DNA from: DT-110 sp030148525 | GTDB lineage: Bacteria; Bacteroidota; Bacteroidia; Chitinophagales; Saprospiraceae | NCBI GenBank assembly: GCA_965227445.1 | Contig: OZ245751.1 | Location: 372,001-436,000, forward strand | Direction: 5' to 3' | Length of the DNA: 64,000 nucleotides | Shown here: one piece after another, positions 24,051-33,536 of the stretch | Numbering within the stretch: the stretch's first letter is position 1 | How the letters are laid out: each line of letters opens with the position of its first letter | Notes under the pieces: generated by a model | The model's input: only the letters and a program-made list of their open reading frames with translations | Told to the model about the DNA's origin: nothing | Databases searched by the model: none | Program-made: the position numbers and the translations under genes

Positions 24051-26555
24051 ATGAAACAAACGCTACTCGTGTTGTCGAGCCTGTTTTTTTGCGTAAGCTT
24101 ACTCGCCCAACAGCCCCGACCAACACCCAGCCCTAACTACGAACTGGCTGCCCGGTTCTCCCCCAATCGAATGGACAATATGGTTTTTTCCACCTACGTG
24201 GATCCCCACTGGTTGAAGGAAAGCCAGCGATTCTGGTACCGGTACAGCACCAGCGATGGGGAGCAATACTATATTGTAGATCCGGCTCGCGGCACCAAAA
24301 ACGTTTTATTCGACAACGTGAAAATGGCTGCTGATATGAGCCGCCTCACCGGTGATCCCTTCGATGCTCAGCATATGTACATCCGCAATCTGGAGTTTAT
24401 TAACAACGAAACGGCGATCCGTTTCGAAGTGACCAGTAAACTGGTGGAAGAAGAGGTAGAAGAAGATGGTGATTCTCAGGAAAAGGACGAAGAGCAAGGT
24501 CCCAAACGCAAGCCTAAGATGGAAGCCAAAAAGTGGTACTTCGAATACGACTTAAACACCCAGGAACTGAACTTGCTGGAGGATTACGAAGAACCCACCG
24601 AAGATGCGGATTGGGCCAACGTAAGTCCCGACCGGTCCTACGTATTGTTCGCCCGTAACCATAACCTCTACTGGATGGATATGGAGAACTACGAAAAAGC
24701 CCTGGAAGACGAAAAGGACTCCACCATCGTTGAGCATCAGTGGACCGAAGATGGCATGGAGCACTTCTCCTATGGGGGAGGTGGCCGCGGGGTGGATAAT
24801 GTGGAAAAGGAGAAAGACAAAGATAAGCGCAAGCGCGTCTATGTATTGTGGTCACCGGACTCGAAGAAATTCGCGATGAACCGCACCGATATGCGGGACG
24901 TCAAAGACTTGTGGGTGATCAATAATACCGCCAACCCTCGGCCCACCCTGGAGACCTACAAATACCATATGCCCGGCGAAAAGGAAGCTCCCGTCGAGGA
25001 AGTAGCGGTTTTTGACTGGGAAAGCAAAGAGAAGATGGTGATCGACGTGGATACTTTTAAGGATCAGAGCGTAAGTCTGTTGAGAGCACCACGCATGGTC
25101 AAGAACCGGGACGATGACTTCAATCCGACCCTCTGGTTGGCGGGAACTTCCGATCGCCTGTACTTCACCCGCACCAGTCGCGACCTGAAGCGCATTGATT
25201 TCTGTGTAGCGGATACGGAAACCGGAGAGGTAACTACCCTGGTCGAGGAACGCCTCAATATTTACGTAGAAACCCGCACCCCTCATCTCATCAGGGACGG
25301 AGAGCAATTCATTTGGTGGTCTGAGCGCGACGGTTGGGGGCATTGGTATCTCTATAATGGTGATGGTACCCTGGTTCGTCAGATTACTTCCGGCCCTTAT
25401 CACTGTGAATCCATTGAAGGCGTGGATGAAGCCCGGAATATGCTGTACTTCGAAGCCAATGCCAGGGAGGAAGGGGAAGACCCCTATTTGAGTCACCTCT
25501 ATCGGGTACGACTGGATGGAACCGGCCTTCAACTCTTGAGTCCTGGTAATTTCAATCACTCCGCCAGTATGAACGACGAGGCTACGTTTTTTGTCAATAA
25601 TTACTCGCGGGTTGATGCGACGCCGGTCAGTACCCTGCACGATGCCAGTGGTCGTAAAATCATGGACCTGGAAACGGCTGACCTATCGAAATTGATGGAA
25701 GCGGGATACCAGTTTCCCGAGCCCTACACCGTGAAGGCAGCTGATGGTATTACTGATTTGTACGGGGTGATGTACAAACCCTATGATTTTGATTCGACCA
25801 AGAGCTACCCCATCATTGCTTACGTGTATCCCGGACCACAGACGGAGGCCGTGAATAAGTCTTTCTCGGCCCGCATGGACCGCACTGATCGGCTCGCTCA
25901 GATGGGATTCATTGTCATTACTATTGGTAACCGGGGTGGGCATCCAAGCCGGTCAAAATGGTATCATAGTTATGGCTACGGCAACCTGCGGGATTACGGC
26001 CTGGCTGATAAAAAGGTCGCTATCGAACAGTTGGCCGACCGCCATGAGTTTATTGATGATTCAAAAGTGGGGATTTTTGGCCACTCGGGTGGTGGTTTTA
26101 TGTCGACGGCAGCCATGTTGGTCTATCCTGACTTTTTTAAGGTGGCGGTTTCATCGGCCGGTAACCATGAAAACAATATTTACAACCGCTGGTGGAGTGA
26201 AAAACATCACGGTGTAAAAGAGGTAACCGACGATGAAGGCAATGTCACCTTTGAGTACGATATCGACAAGAACTCCGAATTAGCTAAGAACCTCAAAGGA
26301 AAGCTGCTGATCTGTCACGGCGATGTCGACAACAATGTTCATCCGGCCAATACGATCCGCATGGCGGAAGCACTAATCCGGGCGAATAAACGCTTTGATT
26401 TCTTCCTGTTCCCGGGCCAGCGCCATGGCTTCGGCAGTATGAACGAGTATTTCTTCTGGTTGCGTGCCGATTACTTTGCGGAGCATCTGCTGGGTGATTC
26501 CCGGACCAGCACCGATATGCTCTACATGAATCGCGATAGGGCGATGAATCGGTAG
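24051..26555 (+). CDS. S9 family peptidase, dipeptidyl-peptidase IV type, exported
   Basis: An 834-residue serine peptidase with a signal peptide (MKQTLLVLSSLFFCVSLLAQQ). The N-terminal half is a beta-propeller (PF00930 type), with a charged Glu/Lys-rich insert near 132-165. The C-terminal alpha/beta-hydrolase domain carries Ser679 in FGHSGGGFMS, Asp near 758-760 in CHGDVDNNVHP and His792 in PGQRHGF. It should remove dipeptides from peptides in the periplasm. A second, more distant S9 peptidase lies at 35966. It is transcribed alone and ends in a long palindromic terminator. Confidence 0.94.
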   Translation: MKQTLLVLSSLFFCVSLLAQQPRPTPSPNYELAARFSPNRMDNMVFSTYVDPHWLKESQRFWYRYSTSDGEQYYIVDPARGTKNVLFDNVKMAADMSRLTGDPFDAQHMYIRNLEFINNETAIRFEVTSKLVEEEVEEDGDSQEKDEEQGPKRKPKMEAKKWYFEYDLNTQELNLLEDYEEPTEDADWANVSPDRSYVLFARNHNLYWMDMENYEKALEDEKDSTIVEHQWTEDGMEHFSYGGGGRGVDNVEKEKDKDKRKRVYVLWSPDSKKFAMNRTDMRDVKDLWVINNTANPRPTLETYKYHMPGEKEAPVEEVAVFDWESKEKMVIDVDTFKDQSVSLLRAPRMVKNRDDDFNPTLWLAGTSDRLYFTRTSRDLKRIDFCVADTETGEVTTLVEERLNIYVETRTPHLIRDGEQFIWWSERDGWGHWYLYNGDGTLVRQITSGPYHCESIEGVDEARNMLYFEANAREEGEDPYLSHLYRVRLDGTGLQLLSPGNFNHSASMNDEATFFVNNYSRVDATPVSTLHDASGRKIMDLETADLSKLMEAGYQFPEPYTVKAADGITDLYGVMYKPYDFDSTKSYPIIAYVYPGPQTEAVNKSFSARMDRTDRLAQMGFIVITIGNRGGHPSRSKWYHSYGYGNLRDYGLADKKVAIEQLADRHEFIDDSKVGIFGHSGGGFMSTAAMLVYPDFFKVAVSSAGNHENNIYNRWWSEKHHGVKEVTDDEGNVTFEYDIDKNSELAKNLKGKLLICHGDVDNNVHPANTIRMAEALIRANKRFDFFLFPGQRHGFGSMNEYFFWLRADYFAEHLLGDSRTSTDMLYMNRDRAMNR

Positions 26556-26563
26556 GTTTTGTC

Positions 26564-26599
26564 TTTCTGAGCTCCTCACTTAAGTGAGGAGCTCAGAAA
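26564..26599. terminator. 36-bp perfect palindrome, terminator of the S9 peptidase gene
   Basis: The stretch TTTCTGAGCTCCTCACTT and its exact complement (26564-26599) form a loopless palindrome 9 bases after the stop. Its central words (CTCCTCACTTAAGTGA) recur near 26706-26721. Confidence 0.75.
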
Positions 26600-26943
26600 T
26601 TATTTTCTACGTTTTGAATTCCATATATTTTTTTGTTCTAATTAATACCCTTTTTGTAGATTTAATTAATTCTAATTTAGGGTTTTTTGTTTCCTTTTTA
26701 GTGACCTCCTCACTTAAGTGACCTCCTCAGTCATTTACAGATTAATTGGAATTATTCATATATTTGTTTCAATTCCACGAAAGCCAGGTCGCGCACTCCT
26801 AAGAAACCCACAATTTCCCAGCGACCCAACCCTTTTCTGAGCTTCACAGCTTCCAACCAACTGGCATTTTTATCCCGTACATCCGGGTGATTACATATTC
26901 TTTCACGGCAACTGGTATGGCAACCGGACAAACTGATAATCCT
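26600..26943. other. AT-rich intergenic region with a repeated CTCACTTAAGTGA word
   Basis: Holds the second partial copy of the terminator palindrome (about 26703-26722) and an AT-rich tract that may contain the promoter of the following gene pair. A minus-strand frame at 26752-26955 has no recognisable homology and is not called. Confidence 0.45.
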
Positions 26944-27753
26944 ATGCAAATGCACAAACGCCCGGGCGCGTGGATCGTTACCCTTTTTTTAGTATTGCCA
27001 CTGATCACACTGGCCCAAACATCGCAAGACACTGCTGCTGCCATAATGCAGGGTGAATTGCCTTTATCACAGGACAAAGACAAAAAAGAGCGGCCGGAGA
27101 AACCACAACGCATCCCGGTCGACGAAACCACCTTCCTCAACCACTTTGGGGTTGGTGCCAGCATCGGTACCAAGAACTATATAGGTGCCGACCTGCTAAT
27201 CAATATAGTTAGCCAACTGCACGTTCGCCTTGGTTATAACCGGTTTGAATTCGACTTTGAGGATGTACAAACCTCCGTTAGTGGTTTTACTAATCAAGAC
27301 TTGTCCTTTACGGGGACCATCCGGCAGAGTAATGTGGAGGTGCTCTTCGAATGGGGAATCCTCGACGGGCTGGTTCGGTTTGTGGGCGGTCCGGTAATAA
27401 CCATCGACAATGAAATACAGAGCGATTTCCGGCTAACCGAAGACATACAGATCAATGATATTACTATTCCTGCCGCTGAGGTGGGCAGCGGTGACGTAGC
27501 CGTCACCCACTCTTTTACGGTCTTTCCTTACGTGGGCATCGGATTCGGACGGTCCCTGCCCTGGCGGCGGTTCGGAGTAAACCTCGATGTAGGTACCTAC
27601 TATAAAGGGACTACTCAGGTCAAACTAGGTGCTACCGGACTGATCCGTGCCAATGAAGACAATGAAGATATCATTAACCGAAACTTGCGTGATGAACCTG
27701 TGTCCAGTTTGTGGCCGGTTGTATCCTTGCGCCTGGCTTATCGTATATACTAA
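26944..27753 (+). CDS. Predicted outer-membrane beta-barrel protein
   Basis: With the start at MQMHKRPGAWIVTLFLVLPL the protein is about 269 residues with a signal peptide cleaved near LAQTSQ. The mature part has alternating amphipathic strands (NYIGADLLINIVSQLHVRLGYNRFEF; FPYVGIGFGRSLPWRRFGVNLDVGTYYKG) and ends in an aromatic residue (LAYRIY), as beta-barrels do. No specific family is recognised. The lipoprotein gene follows after 34 bases, so the two likely work together at the outer membrane. A start upstream at 26887 is less likely because it precedes the signal peptide. Confidence 0.7.
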   Translation: MQMHKRPGAWIVTLFLVLPLITLAQTSQDTAAAIMQGELPLSQDKDKKERPEKPQRIPVDETTFLNHFGVGASIGTKNYIGADLLINIVSQLHVRLGYNRFEFDFEDVQTSVSGFTNQDLSFTGTIRQSNVEVLFEWGILDGLVRFVGGPVITIDNEIQSDFRLTEDIQINDITIPAAEVGSGDVAVTHSFTVFPYVGIGFGRSLPWRRFGVNLDVGTYYKGTTQVKLGATGLIRANEDNEDIINRNLRDEPVSSLWPVVSLRLAYRIY

Positions 27754-27787
27754 CCGAGAAAACCCCGCTTAAAAATCCCTTGTACCC

Positions 27788-29527
27788 ATGACCATGAACT
27801 ACCGATTCCTACTTCTTGGGCTGGCCTTCGTGGTTTCCAGCTGTAATCCCCTCGAGAATATCCTGGATGGGGTGACCTTTTACCTCGGTACGGATATTAT
27901 CGAGAATCCCCTAACCATCCAATTCGTGGATGCCAATCCGGATAATGAAGGGCAGCCTGCTGATCTGACCGTCGAAGTTGCCGGGCCAGATGCCGAAAAA
28001 CTATATACTCTCTTCGGATCCCGTGAACTGAAAGCCGATGGCAATGTACTGAACCTGGCTATTGAGAAAAGCACCACGGCGAGCTCGTCGGACCCGATTG
28101 AGTTTACAGTTTTGGCGCAAGCCCCGGGATACCTGCCCGTAGAACGCCGTTTTCGCATTACCGACCCCAAGGGGTTTCGGCTCGAAACGGTACCTATGGC
28201 ACGCCTGGCTTCCCTGCCTCCCGGAGTATCCCGCAAAACCCTGACGCTCGATGCTCCGGAAACCGGAACCCGGGGAATGATCAATTTTGCAACACCCCTG
28301 ACTAACGGTAAATCGGAGCGTGCTCTGGTCAGCATCCCGCAGGGTACGCGTTTTTTTGATGAAAACGGTCAGCCGGTAACCGGATCGGTGGAGGTTGACC
28401 TTATCCATTTCGATACCCGCCAGTGGCAAGGCCGGCAAAGCCTGCCCGCTGGCCTCGATGTGGACGAAGCCTTTGATAACGGAGGGTCTTTGGGTGGTGG
28501 TAGCTTCCATACCGCCGGAAATATTCGCCTCGAAATGCGGTCGGGTAACCAGGAAATCCGCAGCTTTTCCCAGCCACTGGATGTGTACCTTGAAGTGGCC
28601 GACGATATTAGTAATCCCTTTACGGGTAGTTTCCTGTCTCAAAACAATCCTATCCCCGTTTGGTCGCGAAGGGATGGTTCACGGGTATGGGATCGGGAAG
28701 GAAACGCTCAGGTACAATTCATAAATGGCAAACTTACTGCTCAATACCAGCAAGATCATCTGTCGGATTGGACCATCAGCTGGTTCCTGATCGACCGGTG
28801 TCCGACGCCCACGGCCCTTCAGTTTTCTTCTCTGGTGCAGGAAGAAGACGCTACGGAATATCATATGCTGGAGATCGACGTCATGTCGAAAGTGGGGACC
28901 GTACTGCGTAAATACATTCGGCTGGCTCGTTTATTCGACGGGCAGGAGCTGTTTCTGTACGATGTGCCCAGTACCGGTGGTCTGGTGGATGGCCTGCGAG
29001 TTAAGGTCTACGAAGGATATAGCTTTTTCTGTGGGGATGACCCTATTTTCACGTCACCTACCCGCGCGAACGTATGTATCGATTATGCCTTTGATCTGGG
29101 AAATAGTCTGGACACTACGGGGCAATCCGATTTGTTAGTCGTGGATATGACGTTTCAGGCCCGGTGCGATCAGGCGGGCGAAGACCCTCTGGCACTACTA
29201 CCTACGGCAGCCATCTTCTTTAGGGGATACAATAACGCTTGTAACGAACCCTACCGCCTACTATCCACCTTTACCAATGGAGAAGCTGTATTCCGACAAT
29301 TACGGGCGGGCGAAGCTTATGACTTTTTGGTGGCAGCAGGTGGCCTGTACCGGGAATACCGCAACGTGATCATCCCAACCGGCTCTCAAACATTCGAACT
29401 GGTGGATCAAATCAACGGGTTCATTGATCCCATGGCCTTCGAATACCGGCTGGATACCCTGTTCATTGAATACAACGAGGCCGAAATGCCCGCCGATGTG
29501 TGTGATGCCTGGCGAGAAGCTTTTTAG
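27788..29527 (+). CDS. Large lipoprotein of unknown function
   Basis: A 579-residue protein with a signal peptide and lipobox (LAFVVSSC, lipidated Cys near 19). The body is beta-rich, with stretches like carboxypeptidase-regulatory or Ig-like domains (VEVAGPDAEKLYTLFGSREL; VPIFTSPTRANVCIDYAFDL-type strands) and several paired cysteines in the second half. No enzyme motif is visible. It is coupled to the beta-barrel gene upstream and could form a surface complex with it. It ends 9 bp from the helicase stop with no terminator between. Confidence 0.65.
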   Translation: MTMNYRFLLLGLAFVVSSCNPLENILDGVTFYLGTDIIENPLTIQFVDANPDNEGQPADLTVEVAGPDAEKLYTLFGSRELKADGNVLNLAIEKSTTASSSDPIEFTVLAQAPGYLPVERRFRITDPKGFRLETVPMARLASLPPGVSRKTLTLDAPETGTRGMINFATPLTNGKSERALVSIPQGTRFFDENGQPVTGSVEVDLIHFDTRQWQGRQSLPAGLDVDEAFDNGGSLGGGSFHTAGNIRLEMRSGNQEIRSFSQPLDVYLEVADDISNPFTGSFLSQNNPIPVWSRRDGSRVWDREGNAQVQFINGKLTAQYQQDHLSDWTISWFLIDRCPTPTALQFSSLVQEEDATEYHMLEIDVMSKVGTVLRKYIRLARLFDGQELFLYDVPSTGGLVDGLRVKVYEGYSFFCGDDPIFTSPTRANVCIDYAFDLGNSLDTTGQSDLLVVDMTFQARCDQAGEDPLALLPTAAIFFRGYNNACNEPYRLLSTFTNGEAVFRQLRAGEAYDFLVAAGGLYREYRNVIIPTGSQTFELVDQINGFIDPMAFEYRLDTLFIEYNEAEMPADVCDAWREAF

Positions 29528-29536
29528 CGAAAGCTA

Positions 29537-31834
29537 TCAATCCAGTATCTGCAACTTGGCAAACTTCAGCATGATCCGGCGTTGTGGATTGTCGATCTCT
29601 TTGAAGTAGATGGTCGCTATGCGGTTATCCGTGTTTCCGTCAATGCTCAGCACTTTTCCTTCTCCAAACTTCAGGTGCAAAATTTTCATACCCGCCTGGA
29701 TCTCTGAACTTGGATTTGGTTTAAAGGTTTCCGGATCGGCTTTCATGGAAGCCGTGCGTGCATCGGTCCGCTCCTTGAACGAGCCGCGCACTGTGGCCGT
29801 CGGCGGCCCGGAGCGGTTTTCTTCCCGGCTAAAGCGGGAGCGAATGGAGCTGGTAGATTCCACGTGATCGCGAGGTATCTCTTCCAAAAAGCGGCTCACT
29901 TCGTTATACCGCATATTGCCATATCGATAGCGACTGCTGGCATACGACAGCGTCAAATGTTTCTCGGCCCGGGTAATGGCAACGTAGAATAATCGCCTTT
30001 CCTCATCCAGGCCTTCCGGCGATTCCAGCGCCATGAACGAGGGGAATAATTTTTCTTCCAGCCCGACCAGAAATACCGATGAAAATTCCAGGCCCTTCGC
30101 CGAGTGCACAGACATGAGGGTTACGTAATCACCCGATTTACTTTCATCGTCGAGATCGGTGAGCAGGGCAATGTTTTGCAAGTAGCTGGCCAGCGATTTA
30201 TCGTTTACCTCGGCCGTTAGATTCTCCACATCATCGTCTTCCACAAAGGTTTTAATACCATCGAGCAGGGCGTTGAGATTCTCCAGGCGGTTCATACCAT
30301 CGACGGTCGTATCTCCCTTTAGTAGATCCAGTAATCCGGAATCCCGGGCAATGCCTTTGGCAACATCGAAGGCATTCTCGGTCTGTGCCCGTTCGGCATA
30401 GGCTGAGATCAGGTGTTTGAACCCTTTTATACTGTTCATCGCCCGGGACGATACATTGGCCTGAGTCATAACCTCCCAGAGGGACGTGTTCTGGTCAGCA
30501 GCAAGGTTGCTGATCTTTTCCACGGTAGTAGCTCCGATTCCCCGTTTGGGGAAATTAATGATCCGACGCAGGGCTTCTTCGTCCTGTTGGTTGACGATCA
30601 ATCGCAAGTAGCCAATCATGTCCTTGATCTCCTTGCGCTGATAGAAAGACTGGCCCCCGAATATTTTATAGGGAATATTGTACCGCCGCAGGTATTCCTC
30701 GAAAATCCGCGATTGGGCATTGGTCCGGTAGAGGATGGCGATCTCCTCATTGGAGAGGTGGTAGCGGTTTTTTTGCTCGAGAATAGTATCGGCTACCCGC
30801 TTGCCTTCTTCCGTATCGGTAAGGGCCTTTATGATCTTGATTTTTTGCCCTTCTCCTTTGTCCGACCAAATCTTTTTGGGAATCTGATTGCGATTTAAGG
30901 TAATGACTTCATTGGCGGCCTGCACTATATGCTCGGTGGATCGGTAATTCTGCTCCAACTTGAATACCTGGATACCGTGCCTGGCGAAATCCTTTTCAAA
31001 ATCCAGTATATTCTGGATGGTGGCACCGCGGAAGGCGTAGATGGACTGAGCATCGTCACCCACCACACAGATGTTGCGGGGGCTTTCGGGGTATTCGACT
31101 AATTTGCGTACGATGGCGTATTGCAGATGGTTGGTATCCTGAAACTCATCGACCAGTACGTACCGGAATTTTTCCCGGTATTTCTCCAAAACGCCATCGG
31201 GATTTTTTTGCAACAGCTCAAAAAGGCGGTAGAGCAGGTCGTCAAAATCCATGGCTCCCGCTCGTTTGCAACGAGCAGTATATTTATGGTATATCTCAAC
31301 GATGAACGGCCGCTTGGCCGCCCGGTCTTGCTCCATGAGTTCCTGGTTCTGCCGGTAAAGGGTAGGCGTAATCAAGTTACTTTTGGCCTGTGATATTCGG
31401 GAGCGAACGGCATTGGGGTTGTAGCTGTTCTTATCGAGATTCATCTCCTTGATGATGGTCCCGATCAGGCTCTTGGTATCGTCGGAGTCGTAAATGGTGA
31501 AGTTGGAGGGATAGCCGATCTTTTCGGCTTCAACCCGTAAAATACGCGCAAAAATCGAGTGAAAAGTACCTGCCCACACTTTGTTGGCCCGCATGCCCAC
31601 GACCTGGGCGATACGGTCTTTCATTTCCCGGGCTGCTTTATTGGTGAACGTCAGGGCAAGGATCTCCCAGGGAGCGACCCCGCTTTGTATAATGTGGGCA
31701 ATGCGGTAGGTCAGCACCCTGGTTTTACCCGAGCCGGGCCCGGCTACCACCAATACCGGGCCATCCGTAGCGATTACGGCCTGGCGCTGCACATCATTAA
31801 GTCCATTCAGGTAGGAATGCTCCGTCTGGTTCAT
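29537..31834 (-). CDS. pcrA: UvrD/PcrA-type ATP-dependent DNA helicase
   Basis: A 765-residue superfamily 1A helicase acting in repair and replication. Motifs: Q motif LNGLNDVQRQAV, Walker A GPGSGKTRVL near 32-41, motif Ia TFTNKAAREMKDRI, Walker B VDEFQDTNHLQY, motif III GDDAQSIYAFRGA, motif IV QNYRST, motif V/VI MSVHSAKGLEFSSVFLVGLEE and RRLFYVAITRAEKHL. The C-terminus ends with a Tudor-like segment (GMKILHLKFGEGKVLSIDG) that binds RNA polymerase in PcrA, which favours PcrA over Rep. ATG start. Confidence 0.95.
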   Translation of the reverse strand: MNQTEHSYLNGLNDVQRQAVIATDGPVLVVAGPGSGKTRVLTYRIAHIIQSGVAPWEILALTFTNKAAREMKDRIAQVVGMRANKVWAGTFHSIFARILRVEAEKIGYPSNFTIYDSDDTKSLIGTIIKEMNLDKNSYNPNAVRSRISQAKSNLITPTLYRQNQELMEQDRAAKRPFIVEIYHKYTARCKRAGAMDFDDLLYRLFELLQKNPDGVLEKYREKFRYVLVDEFQDTNHLQYAIVRKLVEYPESPRNICVVGDDAQSIYAFRGATIQNILDFEKDFARHGIQVFKLEQNYRSTEHIVQAANEVITLNRNQIPKKIWSDKGEGQKIKIIKALTDTEEGKRVADTILEQKNRYHLSNEEIAILYRTNAQSRIFEEYLRRYNIPYKIFGGQSFYQRKEIKDMIGYLRLIVNQQDEEALRRIINFPKRGIGATTVEKISNLAADQNTSLWEVMTQANVSSRAMNSIKGFKHLISAYAERAQTENAFDVAKGIARDSGLLDLLKGDTTVDGMNRLENLNALLDGIKTFVEDDDVENLTAEVNDKSLASYLQNIALLTDLDDESKSGDYVTLMSVHSAKGLEFSSVFLVGLEEKLFPSFMALESPEGLDEERRLFYVAITRAEKHLTLSYASSRYRYGNMRYNEVSRFLEEIPRDHVESTSSIRSRFSREENRSGPPTATVRGSFKERTDARTASMKADPETFKPNPSSEIQAGMKILHLKFGEGKVLSIDGNTDNRIATIYFKEIDNPQRRIMLKFAKLQILD

Positions 31835-31890
31835 ACGTACTCTTTTTCAAATTAGGAATGATTATACATTCCCTGCTGTGGTAGGAACAA

Positions 31891-32235
31891 TCAGGCTTCT
31901 TGCTCTAACGCCTCCCAGTATTCAACAGCCCGGCGAGTGTGTGGGATACATATAGATCCACCCACGAGGTTAGCAATGGCAAATACTTCGTATACCTGTT
32001 CCTTGTTGACGCCCTGGTCGAAACACTTACCCAGGTGATACCGGATGCAATCATCGCAACGCAGGACCATGGAAGCCACCAGTCCCAATAATTCTTTGGT
32101 GGTGCTGTCCAGTGCACCATCCTGATAGGCATTGGTATCCAAATTGAAAAACCGCTTCAGGACCTTATTGTCCTCTTGCAGGATCTTCTCATTCATCAGG
32201 GACCGGTAACTATTGAATTCCTCGACAATCGACAT
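31891..32235 (-). CDS. Carboxymuconolactone decarboxylase family (AhpD-like) protein
   Basis: A 114-residue all-helical protein with the CxxC-x6-H-like motif MVLRCDDCIRYHLGKC (Cys-Asp-Asp-Cys and His), as in AhpD-type peroxidase partners. It is therefore more likely a thiol-based antioxidant protein than a decarboxylase. A 23-bp near-perfect palindrome just upstream suggests its own repressor site. Confidence 0.85.
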   Translation of the reverse strand: MSIVEEFNSYRSLMNEKILQEDNKVLKRFFNLDTNAYQDGALDSTTKELLGLVASMVLRCDDCIRYHLGKCFDQGVNKEQVYEVFAIANLVGGSICIPHTRRAVEYWEALEQEA

Positions 32236-32245
32236 GGAGCAGGTG

Positions 32246-32268
32246 TACTTTTATGAATCATAAAAGTA
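32246..32268. promoter_or_regulatory. Candidate operator upstream of the AhpD-like gene
   Basis: TACTTTTATGA (32246-32256), one central base, then the exact complement TCATAAAAGTA (32258-32268). It lies 10-33 bases ahead of the ATG at 32235, where a repressor would block transcription or translation. Its right end merges into the A-run of the neighbouring terminator. Confidence 0.5.
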
Positions 32269-32299
32269 AAAAAAAAGCAGAGAGCACGAGGCCCTCTGC
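32268..32299 (-). terminator. Terminator of the Ig-like secreted protein gene
   Basis: On the minus strand GCAGAG pairs with CTCTGC (32277-32299) and is followed by a run of nine T. It lies 77 bases past the stop at 32376. Confidence 0.75.
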
Positions 32300-32375
32300 C
32301 AATAATCCTCGTTAAGAAACCCTTCACAAATGTGCTCTTCCGGGGGAGGATAAGCCCCGTTGTATGTCTGGCTTA

Positions 32376-33536
32376 TTACAGATCGGAGTTCGCTCGTTTT
32401 CGCTCCCTTGACCCTGGCCATTGCGGCGGCGTCAGCGGGGGGATTCCCCGGCTATCCGATATATTGATGTATTGGTTTCCGTGAACACTATTTTGATTGC
32501 ACTGATCGGTGAGGGTCCAGTGCCTGACCAGGATCAGACCGAAGTCGGTGGTCAGTAATTCATCTTGCCAGGCTATATCCATGGCGCATAATTCATGAAT
32601 TTCCGTTGGAAGTGATTGATTGCGCAAGTAAGGGAAGCCGGTATATTCCGGGCCAACTTGTTCGGGCCACTGATCGGCACGGGAAATGGTAATATGTGTG
32701 GCTGCGGGAAGCTGCACATCCGAAAAGGATGGCCGGTCGAGGGTTAGTAACTGTACAAAGTACCCCTCGTTACCGCGATCATCTGAGGCCGACCATTCGC
32801 GGGCAATTACGCCCCTTGCGTTGGTGTAAAATGAAAAGTCCTGTATTGTGTAAACTCCCGCCTGACCGGGAAGTAGAAAGGTAAATTCATCGCCGCTGCG
32901 CAGATAAGGGCTAACCCATTGATCCTCCTGCAGAGTAGCAAAAGTAGGGTTCCCATTTACTAAAAGGCGGGGGGACACCTCAGATGAGGTAATAATGGAG
33001 CTCCCATTCAATGTCCAGCCAAAGTAAACGTAACCGCTGGCCGGTACAACAATCGTAAAATTGCCTTCCTGCCCGCGCGCCACTTCAACCGGAGTATTAT
33101 TAGTCCCTTCAACCAATAACTTTGAATCAGGAGCTCCGGTGACATCTACCCCATCGTCACCATGTATCTTGCCACTCGTCCAGCGGGACGGGTGAAAATA
33201 TCCGGTGAAGCCGTGGACACCACAGCCCAATTCGAAATACTCGTCCGAAAAAGTCAACGAGACGACTGCTCCACACTCCGACACCACTGTTGGTTTCGGA
33301 ATATTTGTGGTCGATTGTACCTCCTGGCAACTCAGGCTATAATGTGCTGGTTGTACTTGGAGTACGCACGTATCGCGTGAATGACCGGTTGGGTCAATCG
33401 CTGCATGCTGTTCTTCAAACGCTGTGAAATTGGATGTAAGCGAGACTGAAATATTCGGCCCCAAGGCCGATATTGGATTTCCAAAAAATCCTATCAGGCA
33501 GGCTGTTGCCAGCCCATTTTGTATCGGTCTTTTCAT
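32376..33536 (-). CDS. Secreted protein with Ig-like HYR-type repeats
   Basis: A 386-residue exported protein (signal-like MKRPIQNGLATACLIGFFGNPISA). Two copies of a motif common in Lewinella-type surface proteins occur: AREWSASDDRGNEGYFVQLLTL near 245-266 and VRHWTLTDQCNQNSVHGNQYINISD near 340-364, both like the RTWTATDxCGN pattern. Several cysteines (TCVLQVQPAHYSLSC) suggest disulfides. It ends abruptly after the second motif with no type IX sorting domain, so it may be truncated relative to its relatives. Function is probably adhesive or structural. No partner gene is adjacent. Confidence 0.65.
   Translation of the reverse strand: MKRPIQNGLATACLIGFFGNPISALGPNISVSLTSNFTAFEEQHAAIDPTGHSRDTCVLQVQPAHYSLSCQEVQSTTNIPKPTVVSECGAVVSLTFSDEYFELGCGVHGFTGYFHPSRWTSGKIHGDDGVDVTGAPDSKLLVEGTNNTPVEVARGQEGNFTIVVPASGYVYFGWTLNGSSIITSSEVSPRLLVNGNPTFATLQEDQWVSPYLRSGDEFTFLLPGQAGVYTIQDFSFYTNARGVIAREWSASDDRGNEGYFVQLLTLDRPSFSDVQLPAATHITISRADQWPEQVGPEYTGFPYLRNQSLPTEIHELCAMDIAWQDELLTTDFGLILVRHWTLTDQCNQNSVHGNQYINISDSRGIPPLTPPQWPGSRERKRANSDL

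Noticed and set aside
24852..25640. Minus-strand frame of 262 residues
   Set aside because: Antisense of the S9 peptidase; no motif support.
26752..26955. Minus-strand frame of 67 residues
   Set aside because: It overlaps the start of the beta-barrel gene and has no recognisable motif; I could not exclude a remnant but cannot support it.
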